Shown here piece by piece: positions 41,201 through 53,200 of a stretch of 64,000 nt of DNA. How positions within the stretch are numbered: position 1 is the stretch's first letter; each line of letters opens with the position of its first letter. The translations under genes were made by a program, and so were the position numbers. Source of the stretch: Owenia fusiformis (lineage: Eukaryota > Annelida > Polychaeta > Sabellida > Oweniidae); the NCBI GenBank assembly GCA_903813345.2, contig CAIIXF020000001.1, positions 46,269,885 through 46,333,884 on the forward strand, given 5' to 3'. The notes beneath the pieces were generated by a model. That model did not search any database. It saw only the letters and a list, made by a program, of their open reading frames with translations, and had not been told where the DNA came from.

Positions 41201-44200
41201 AGTCCAGTGGTCGGCGTTTGTAACAAATGTCAGGTGGTGACATTTTACAAGTTAATGCCTTGTATAATTTTGATAAGGCATCATTAAACTTATGGAGGTT
41301 ATATCACCCGTGCCTGTGTTATGACATCTAATGACAGTGACAACAGAATACAATGCCTATTATGTAATAATAATAATTAGGTGATAAACATCACATTTAC
41401 TGGCAGTTGGAACTCTTCCCATTAAATGACAATATATATATGTGTTTCATAAAATCAGAAACAATGTTTTTAGAAGAACAGATAGTGAGTTTCAAGTTGT
41501 ACAATAATCTTCATGATATGAAAGATGATGCTGTTTAAATCTGAACTTATCCTAATTATTATATGCCATTTTTACTTACGACATTTGAAGTCTCAGGATA
41601 AATTTATTTTAAACTTGTCGTGATGTGATATTTATGTATTTCAGGATATGGAAATTCATGATGACTACGACAGGAAAGCGATAATGCTGTGTGTCGATGA
41701 ACTAAGTAAAAGACAATCAATGGTGAGTTTTCTTAGGACAATTTTAGCTTTTAATCGTGATAAAATGAGCCTTGTTATACTCGTATAACTCTTTATTGCT
41801 TTTGCATTCTGTTTTATGGATATGAAAATCTGTGATGCAGTTAAATTAACACTGTTGGTCAATTCCAAGACTTTGCAGTGTGCTCTTCAAGTTTTTTTCA
41901 TTAGATTTCTTTTTGTTCAGTATTTATAAGACCATGTTCTCATAACTTTGGGCAGACTGTAAATTATGCGTACAGTCATAAAAGCTGAATTCAGTTTTCT
42001 TTTTTAGACAACAGGTTTTTGTTGTTAGGTAGAACTAGTGGAATGAAATCATCAATTTTTGTTTACATAACAATTTTTGTTAGAGACATAATGGAAACAT
42101 TGAATTTGTTGCCAACATTTAAATGATATATTACTTTGCCTTGACAAGTATTTATACTGAAATCTCTATATTTGCCATGATACAAATAGGAGCACCTTGA
42201 TTTGAGCTTTTTCGGGCTTAAAATATCAGTTTTATTTCTGCTTGCCAATGCAGTTTGCAATTTCTAAAAAAAGGTTCTTGAAATTCTATAAGTGTTAAAT
42301 GATAAATGTTTGTAGAATTTCTCAAATTCATTGGCCTAGAACTTGAGTGCAGTTGATGGTTGCTAAGTTACCATAACCTATACTGCCAGATTTTTTAGAT
42401 CAAGGTCAGAAGATAAAAAAAACATCTGTCAAGAGTTTTCCCCAGAGCAAAACACCAGGTGCTATTTCAAAAATAAATTAAACTGAGCCAAATTTGAGTT
42501 TTCTCTTAAGATTTTACAGTTAATTGTATAGTGTAAACTAGGTTAATTTGCAGTGTTTTCTTTCAATCTATTTTTGCCTCTTTTATTGGTTGTTTTTATT
42601 ATTCTATGTTGATATCTGTCATGTCACTTTTCAAAACAAAATTTGACTTGTAGGCTTGTAAAAGACCCCTCTGGCATAGGGCGTTGTAATTGATACTTTT
42701 AAAATATTATGAAGATAAAAGTTGTCTTTAAAAACTTTTAAATGAACAATGGAAAGGTTAGATTATTTCTTTCATGTAGTTGGGAGAATTGTAGAATATA
42801 GAAAAACTTGTAAATCCAAACACCATGTGAATCCCACAATGTACACAGGGTCTTTAAATTCATGTTCATGGTTTATGTTTATGAATATACTAAAGCATAC
42901 ATAACATTGGAGAACATCATGACAACCCATGATGGTATCATAATGTTTTTATTGTGAATATCTAATTATCAGTATTAAAAGCCACCACTTATTGTTCAGA
43001 AAGATGATTAATTAATGAGATACAGATGAATATCAATATAAGATATCATTGTGCAAGTTCAAAAGTTTATATTTTTTGACAGTTTTGTAGATTTATAGAA
43101 TGCCCCCTAAGTCAATGTAGACAAATCGTTATAAGACGTTTCATTAAAGAGTCCCCTGATGACACTTTTTAGATTATATCGTGAGCCTATAGAATCACCA
43201 ATGCATCCGTCATCCATATTTTACTAATTTCTTTTAAATCATACATAATATAAATAATTCCCTTTTTACCATGTAAACTCGATGAATGGTGCCTTTTTCC
43301 AATTTGTGAGCTGTTTTGGCACAAAAGAATCACCTTGGGACTTAAAATCAGTGAACTAAATAGAAGGTGAATGCTCTCATACTGCTGGCATGGCATCATC
43401 ACATTCGGAATCACATTCATCATGTACTCAGCATGCATTCTGAATAAAGATTTATATTAATCCATACAGTGATATATATTTAATATATTTCATTGTCGAT
43501 TGTTGTAAATCAGTTAAGTGTCTCTATATTTCAAATCCGTTTCTGCCTGCTACCTTTTTGATATATAAATCTCCCAAAAGGATTAATCAACCCCAGTGCA
43601 TTCATTCTGTCAAACTCAATCAATGTCCAGTCGTAGTCCTTGAACTTACATGGATAAGTTCATTTGGGTTCCTGGAGACCGGCTAAACATTCTTTATAAC
43701 AGTAAATGTGACTATGCAATATCTCATAAAGTTATTATTTGTCAAGGTTGAGGACCAATCGGAATTAGTGAACATATAATGAGCTTACTGGGGTTAAAAT
43801 TTGGGTACCTCCCTCAATTGTATGAAAGGCTTTTAGGTGAAAAACCAGGTATTGCCCAATATCCTATAATAGACCAAAGAGTCCAGGAGATTTAAACAGT
43901 GAAGAAAAGAATCGAATGTTCTATTGAGCAACTAATGAAAGACTCTATTGATTCTATTAAATTCTGCTTGATGCAGTATGTATTTAGTCGATTGTATGTC
44001 GAACATAATCTATAAAGGTCATAGATTCTGCACCATGATTGGGTAGGAGTCTGTCTGCAAACAGAACTCTTCAGACAGAAGAAAGGTTGCACGAGTTGAG
44101 TGATAAGAAAGACTGGACGGAAGTATGAAACATTTATTAAACATGCCCAATATGCAGTACAGTATAAAATATTTCATTAACTAATTACTGGATAGAAAAG

Positions 44201-47200
44201 GATATATGAGCATGAACGTATTTAGAATCAGTGGATAATATGTCTTATGATTCTTGCCAGGATATTGTATTTATACCCCAACAGGTAAGAATAGAATTCA
44301 TTTTCACATGTTACATTCACGTGTTATGTATCCTGACATTCTTTCAGTAATCAGAAAAATAATTGAAGATATTTCCATTAAAAACTGTTCAAGGCCAGAG
44401 TGCACTTTCGAATTTTTTTTTAATTTTGAAAAGTAAACCACTGAATATTCTAGTTATTCAAACATTCTGAAGAATTATCAACCCTCAATTAATAGTCTAG
44501 GAACACCAATGCATCTTTTGTGCAAGAATGAAAGATGTAGATGATGTGTGGAATGAGTTATGTTTATCTGAAAAAAAATAGCACATGTCACAGTGCATGA
44601 AATAAGGATTTTTTTAACCTAGACATTTTGGCAGGCCTGTCAGATTTTAACAAGCCATATCATTTTTTCTCAGGCCAATTTTTGGCAGGCTGTTTCTTCC
44701 TTCTCTGGCCAACAATTTCACTTACCATATTTCTCCACAACCACTCTAAATTGAGATTTAGTTTAGTACAATATTAACAAAGATAAAACTAATTGCATAT
44801 TGCATGTCATGTATCATTCACTATACCGTACTTGATGACTTAACCAACAGCCTGAGTGTGTTGATCCCCCCCCCCCTAGATTCACCTTGCAAAAACATGA
44901 GGAACATGTACATATTGATCAAACTAAATTGTACTGATTTTGGTCGGTTTAGAATTGCTCAGAAATCAGAAGCTTCAAGGTATTCAAAAACACATATTAT
45001 GTACACAGACTCCACTAAAATTCAAGGTATATATTATTGGTGTCACGGTCAAAAAAATTCGGTACGGTTTGGATCGGTACAAATGGTCTCGGGATACGGT
45101 ACTTTCGGGACGGGACGGGACAGACAGAACACTAAAAATGATACAATCGTCTGATGATGACAGTTTCACTTTCACTTTCACTTTCATGCTTTTCAAAATC
45201 ACATTCAGAAATATGTCAATTAAATCAAACATAAAGCATCTGCCGCGAATGTGATCGGCATTTCACATAGTCTGCATGGTGTACTATCACCAATTCGTTT
45301 ACCTTGTGATATCGGAGTCCCAAAATACTTCCAAACTGCCGACTTTTTCGACTTAGATGCCGGCTCGATTTTTCAATTTCTTTCCTACATCCGGCATACT
45401 GATAATGCACTCGATTTGCGAACGACAATTAAGAAATGAGTCATTCATAGCCAATCAAAATCACTGTAATTTCAACAAACAACAACAGCCAATCGAAAGT
45501 CACGTTATATCTTGTGCTTCGGTACCAAACAAAAATATTTTGAAATGTTTTTCAATCTTCAACAAAAGTCATGAAATAAGCCGAAAACGCAGGGAATTCG
45601 GAGGATTTCCGGACTGATATGTAAGTTCTATTCATGGGCAATCTAACGAATGCCACAAATGTCTAGCAGGCCAAAATGTCTTGGTGTTTTTATCAAAACA
45701 AGCCATCCATAATTTTGTCAGGCCAATGGCCGATGTCGGACGTCTATTTCGCGCACTGCCGACATGGTCATGAAATTTCATCAAAGTGTACCTTACAGGG
45801 CCGTAGGGAGAGGGGGTTCGTAGGGCTCGTGCGAACCCCCCCCCCCAAATCTTGCCTAAAAAAAATTCGAACCCACCCTTTCTGGCAATTATGCAAACCT
45901 CCAAACTTTGAGTAAAATTTTTGCAGTCTCAATAATTTATCGTTTTTTATTACCCAAAGACAATTGAGTTATATGTGAAGATGGAAATATGTGAGATTTA
46001 TAGCTTCATTTTGAGTAAAAAAGATTTTAAAAAAAACATAAAAACAAAAAACTTCTTATCAATAATGGGCGATAATAGGTATGCTCTTTGCACTTTAGGC
46101 CTGAAATACTGAAGTAATATCTTCAAAATGAATTCCAATGCACAAACAAAGCATACCTACCAAGTTGAAATTATCTGATTGTTGTACATAACGTCAAAAT
46201 GGTATAATTTTTGATATAAATCTACAGAGAATTTTGTTGTGACACTGGGCCGTGATGCACCAAAATTGTGAACGCTAGAAAATTCTTACTTACAACGTTC
46301 TTATTTTTTCATGCTGTAGCTAGATCAGAGAGCAAGTATAAAGATCACTCACACAGAGTTGTTTACTGATTTTTGGCTCCTATTTATTTATAAAGCTCGT
46401 TGTACAAGCGATTTAAAATTGGGGGGAGGGGCAGGGGGTTCTATGTCTGCTAATTTCTGTGAATTTGTGGTATGTTGGGTCCAAATTTAAAAAAATCTGC
46501 CCAAATAAATGAACTTGGTCTTGGGATATTTTACCTATTTTTTGCTTTTGCAATTGTTTGAGATTTGGTAAACTTGAGAAAATTTGGTAAAATTTTAAAT
46601 TTTAGCGAATGGGCAAAAATTATGAAAATTTGGCAACAATGAAACTTTGGCAAAATTTATCCATTATTTGCATTTAAGTAAAATTGGCAAAATTTAAATA
46701 TAATTTTAGAAACTTGTCAAAAATTAATTAAATTAGACCAAAATTAAGAAAACTGCAAAATTTAAGCAAATTTGGCAAAATTGAGGTAAATTGGCAAACA
46801 TACAGCAAATTTGGCAGAATTTCAGCAAATTTAGCAAAATTTAAGCAAATTTGGGAAAATTTAAGCAAATTTGGCAAAATTTAAGCAAATTTGGCAAGAT
46901 TTAAGCTAATTTGGTAAAATTGAAACAAAATTTAAGCAAATTTGGCAAAATTTAAGCAAATTTGGCAAAACTTAAGCAAATTTGGCAAAATTTAAGCACA
47001 TTTGGCAAATTTGGCAGAAAATATTAGAACCCCCTCCTGACAAATCCTGGCTACGCCACTGCCTTAAACCAGTTGTTAATTTGGTCCTGGATCTATAATC
47101 AATGATAAACTGATAAAATATGATAAATATTTAAATATTTTTCAAAAATCAATAAATCAACTGAAAAATGTTTTTATCCATCCTGAAAACATAAGCACAT

Positions 47201-50200
47201 AGTTATTTTTGTTTGTGTACATGTTGTTGACAGTATATCCTGATCATCACCAATCAAGTTCTGTCTAGAAATGCAACATTAACCCTAAAGCACATTCCAG
47301 AATGTCAAGCCAGGATTATAACTCATCAATTGCATCATGTAGTCGATCCAGATACGAGATACAAAACACAAATACATACAATTAGAAATTCAATCCAAAT
47401 ATGAGACACTGACATTGCCCACACAGATTTGCCTTACATATTAAAATGATAATAATTGCCGTCACTTTGCTATGCTTCATGCATTATAATTGCATATGAT
47501 ATTATTAATTCTGTACATCATGCAGGTACATATCATTGATAAAGATGATGATAGCATGATTATATATGCTAATTCCCAGGGACTTAAATATACTCATATC
47601 CAATAGATGTATTAGCAAAAATTGAAGATACCACCTAGTTTATATCATTTTCTGTAGGTTCGAAAGGTCAATTTCAATCAACATTTAGATTAACAAAATA
47701 ATATGTTCTTTATCACCATTAGAAAAATGAAGAATGATCTATGATTTATCTTTTATTAAGAGCTAGAGGTAGCCATTGAGGTGTTTCTCTTAGGTAAGGT
47801 ATACATATCTAAAGTGATTTTTCGAGAAAAAAAACTTTCTAATCGTTTGATTAAGTTCCTATAAAAGTTAGTATTAGGACTTCTGCATTGTAGAAAATAG
47901 CTTAAGTTGATGAAAGAGGGATACAAAATTTCTGAGATGTGGCAATATTTTTACCTTTAATTATATCATGGGCTTTTAATAGATTACATGGAATTACCTT
48001 GTACTCAATTGTCTATATTATACTGTATCTAAATTGGTGTCAAGTAGAAAGCATATTCATGTTGAATATTTATATAGTATTTATATACATGTCACTTTAA
48101 TTGGTATTAGCCCCCTCGTTTTATATGTAACTCTACCAGGTATATTTTGCTTACAATATAGATATTAATAATAACCAGGAATTTATAGAATATTCATGTG
48201 TGATGTAAAAAGGCAGTAACAATTTTCAAGATTAGAAGAATTGTCTAAAATATGTCATTATCCATTTATGTAAATATTCAATTTTTGTGATTTGTGTTTT
48301 TCAGCAGTCTTACGGATCATCTTTACCTCGTGGAGCTGCTGGGGAAGGTAAGGATATGAATTGAAGAATAAGAGAAAAACCATACTCTTAATTTTACATT
48401 AAAATTTTGTTAGGTTTGTGGGTGGGATGGGAGAGAAGTCGTGTTAAGCAATTTTATTCATGAAAAAATGTGAAAATAAATAATTCATCTTTGTTGGTAA
48501 AATGATAAGGGTTATATCTTTTGGACTTATTGTGTCCAATTTCGTTGGTTGATGCAGTGGCTAAATTACATCAATTTCACTTATTAGTTTACATTCTGTC
48601 ATGGCCATTTATGAGGAGGACATTTTCCATTGGGACAGCTACTTCTGTTACATTTCCTTTGAAGAAAGCAATGGCTGAAACATTGATACCTATTGTTTTC
48701 CTATCGATTGAGTTCAGATTATATGAAATTGCACCTTTTTGTGATCAGTCACTATACTTCACATTCATTTTAAAATCAATTGATTGATGATGAAACATTC
48801 CAAGGTATCTAAACCTGTCATATTATTGAGTGAATTATTTTTCCAGCCAGGATATCCTAGTAATGTTTCATCCAGATCTAATTGAATTGCAATTCTGATG
48901 GCATAACTTAATACTGAAAATATACTCGGTCTATGTATGTTCTGAGAATGTTTTTATGGAAAATCATTCCACTGCAACATTAACATGGATGTTATTGTTA
49001 TGGAAAACCTAACCCATTTTTATTGAATATTTGCTGAATAGAAAAGTTCACCTAGTTTTCTTGGAGCTTTTCTTCATCGATCTGTAAAGTACTTATTAGT
49101 CTCACATGGTATAGAAATTTATCCCATGATTGTAAGGCTGAATATTGAATATCATGTGAAGATATAGCTGATATGAGGGTTAACATATTTTTCAACAAAT
49201 AGATTCCTTTTCATGTGTTTTATTGGATTTCACAGAAACACGAGCAAAATTCCTCAAAACAGGTCTATGTTAGTGAAACAACCAGAAAAAATGCCTCTTA
49301 GCTTTTGTTAATAAAACACATATACCCGTATATAGAATTTACTATTTGCTCTCTCAACTTCATGAAAGCATTTCTGCAATGCTTGGTATTTTGTATATAC
49401 TGTCTATTTTGTATATACTTGAGTATAGCTCAAAGAAAAATAAGTCAATCTTAATGATTCTAGGCTGATCTGTCTGACAAATTAGGCAGATCCTTTTGGT
49501 GTTGAGCCAAATGGCAGATAAAAATAACTCATTTTGGCTATATTTAGCATTGTTAAATATTGGCTCTTTCTTTTAAACCAACATCTCTAAAGCATTCTTT
49601 GAAATCTCAACTTATCTAAATAGGCAATTTCCTGAACCCCAGATTTCAAGCTGCATTCTGGAAATTTCTCTGCTCAAGAGGTATACTGGTGCATTCCACT
49701 TATGACTTACCACCATTATGTTCACCTGGCCTTAAGAAATTTGTTTCAATTGGGGCTATTGTTCATGTATATGTGTTATATAAAGCTATGTAAATTCCTC
49801 TTTGACTGTGGGATTTGTGGTTGAAAGGGCTGTTTCTGTAACCACAAAGTACTATAGGTGTCAAATATTGATATTGGCCATAGACTGAGTATTAGAGTGC
49901 AACCTTGAGGCCCAGTCATAGAGAGCATGCACACTGTCTACAGTCTAATATTATAATACAAATCAATATAGACCCTAAGAATTATCCAGCTTGTCAAGCA
50001 ATTTTCAAGGTTCTTTGATGGATAAGTACAGTAAGACCTATTTAAAGTACGTAAAAACTTTCTAAAGTATTGTAAAACCTATTTAAAGTCAGTAAAACCT
50101 ATCCAAAGAATCGTAAAATCTATGTTAAGTACATTAAAACCTTTCTAAAGTGCGGTCTAAAACTGGGACTGGCCAATCAGGTTGGCAAGAAAAAATGTTC

Positions 50201-53200
50201 AAGTGTATTCCCAACAAAAGTATGATAATTGTATTTATTATTTCCCTGTAGTGATAATCAGTTTGTGATTGGTCAGTCATGTACCATGTGACTAAAAATA
50301 CCACAAGGTATTCCATCCATGTATAAGTCATCGATGTGAAAGGTGTATTTTAAAATAAATAAATACAGATATTCAATGAATGTGACATCACATGTCTAGG
50401 CTATTGAAAACATATGGCATTATTTATCGAATTTTCATTTTTTGAGACACTATATAGTTAATTAATGAATATTGTTCAACTGTAATATGTATTTCTTCTT
50501 TTCTACTCAGATTTTGATATACAAGTAAATGAGTGAAATAATAAAACAAATATTGAATTCAGTTTCGTGCAATACCCGTATATATTTCTGGGGGATGTAT
50601 TCCACTTGCCCTTCGGGCTGCCTGGAATACACCCTCAGAAATATATACAGGTATTACACTCAACATCACTCAATATTTGTATTGTATTCACTCCATATAT
50701 GAAATTGTGTATTCAATCATTACATGTATGATATTATGTATTTCTTACATATTAATACATGTGTATTCCAAATGAAAATATGATATTGTATATATTCACT
50801 ATATATATGAAATTGTGTATTCAGTCATTACATGCATGATATTGTGTATTCCAGCATGCTGTCCTGCAACAGACCACTCATTTGTAGAATACAGCTTCTC
50901 CTCCCTACAACAATGCCATCTATGTGAGAAATTCTTACTCGGCCTTATGCGCCAGGGTTATCAGTGTCAAGGTATGTTATATGCAGAAATTAATTATTTT
51001 TGATGTTCGTAATTTTTGTTACCATTAAATATTTATTACGTGATATTACTTTTTTATTGTCAATGGAAAGTCATGGAAACCAAAATCATTATTCAGAAAC
51101 TGAAATTACATGTTATACAAATATACTTTAAACATCAAACCCAAAATTACATTTTAAATGTCAAGTTTATCAATGGATTTACAATAATGAGTCGATGATG
51201 TACTTGTACAACATACTTGTAAGAAGATATTTTATCAATTTTTGCACTAATACAACAGTCAATGATGACCCCCCTAGAATGGATATACTCGTACATGTAC
51301 TTGATGTACTTTTAATGCCTACCATCGCCATAAAATCTAATCCATAAAATCCATAAAATTATTTTTATTTTGTTTAGATTGATAGAAATGATATTTGTTG
51401 TTTCTTGTATCCTATAATTGTTAGTTGTTACAGTACAAAAATCATTGATGTCATGTGACACATTATGAACATTTGAAAATAATAGAAATAAAATATGAAA
51501 TGTAAAATGAAGCTGTGGTCTATGGGAAAATTTATGTGCAAATAACATGTGAAATTGTTGAATCAGTAACTATATTAAAAATATTTTTAGAACACTTTAA
51601 ATAGCTATATTTTTGTAAAATAGTATGATATAATCCGGGAGCAATTACCAATAAGACAAACTGGGAAAATAGATTTAGAATTTAAATAACTTGCGTGATT
51701 TGATGATTTCAGAGTGTGGCTTGTGTTGTCACCGCCAGTGCTCAGCAGAGCAAGTCCCAGAATGCAGTCGTGAAAAAACAGAGAAGCTCAGACGGGACAG
51801 CTTAAGTTACAGTAAGTACAATCATTTATGATTCTGAAGTACTGTTTTATAAATTTTTTACAAAAAATTGGAAAATATCAGTTTTTTTTTTATTTATCAT
51901 TTTTATTTTACGAAAAATTACCTGAGTTACCATAAAAAATAACCTTTAATCTATTCACCATTTATATAGAGGATATCCTATGATTTATGAGTGATATGAT
52001 TTTTATCCACGAATGGATATGATATCTGCACGAGCGAGCGTAGCGAGAGAGTGTAGATATCAATATCCATGAGTGGATTAAAATCATATCACGAGTAAAT
52101 CATAGGATGTTCTTTTTATTCCATAGTTAAAGTCATCATCAGAATCGTCGAAAATTAAGTTATTTAATTCGAATTTCCAAACGATCCGGCGATGTTGACA
52201 CTTAGCCTCGTTTTGAGTCTGAAGTAGCAAAAATCCATAAACCATCGCATACGACGTCGTATGTCATGGCTAAAAAACCGTATGTTATGGTTAAGTGAAA
52301 ATCTGTCAAAAATATCATATTTTACCACTGATTACAAAAATACCGTTTTTATTTTCACATGTTATCCTATAAATATCATGCTAACTATGGAATAAAACTC
52401 AATATCTGGTTTGGCAGTTGGACATATCAATAATTATCCAGGTTACCTATCAATTCATCATTATTGATGTCTTAGCTTTGTTCAGTAATAACAATCAGGA
52501 ATTGTCTCAGTTATCAACAGTTGTGGAAGGATAAAGAACAAAGATTACAATTATAGATTTACATGTACATACAGTACATGTTGCTTTTAATTACTATTTA
52601 ATTCCTTCTTTAATGGATTTCCAGGTTCAATCTTTGGTATAACATTGGACCAGCAGTTCAGTGTTGAGGCGCAAAGTGCCCCTTCTGTTCTCATCAGATG
52701 TACCCAAGAGATAGAGGAGAGAGGGAAACAAAGTGGAGACGATCTTTTCAATGCTTATAAAGCCACAGCTTCTAGTGATAAGATCAACCAGTTGAAGAGT
52801 CTCTTCAATGAAGGTATGGTGTTCATATATAACTGTTTTTATTACTGGATTGTTTTACTCCAAGATTAAAACCATATCTCATATACTCCCTTCAGTAAGT
52901 GGACATTGAAATGATTTTCTCCCACTTTGATGGCACATGTTAATCATGTATTTAAGTCCTCTCTCATAAACCTAAGTATTCCTTATTCTGTAAAAAAGTC
53001 TAAAGGATCAATAGTATCACTAAATAGTATCATTAAATTAGTACGACATATACCATAATATTAAATTGATTTTTTTCACTATGCTGAAACATAATAATAT
53101 TTTACGAGGTGGCTCAACCTATAATACATTGTACTATACATGTACTATGTGTTTGGATTTTCATAATACAAAGACCAAACTATATATATTTTTGCATTAC

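Noticed and set aside
45038-45130. Second hAT MITE (GGTGTCACGGTC end)
   Set aside because: Only one end is visible. No inverse end or target duplication was found, so it is noted but not called as an element.
44804-45915. Cluster of overlapping open frames on both strands
   Set aside because: No splice-site support or recognisable domains. Local GC-richer repeat sequence explains the lack of stops.
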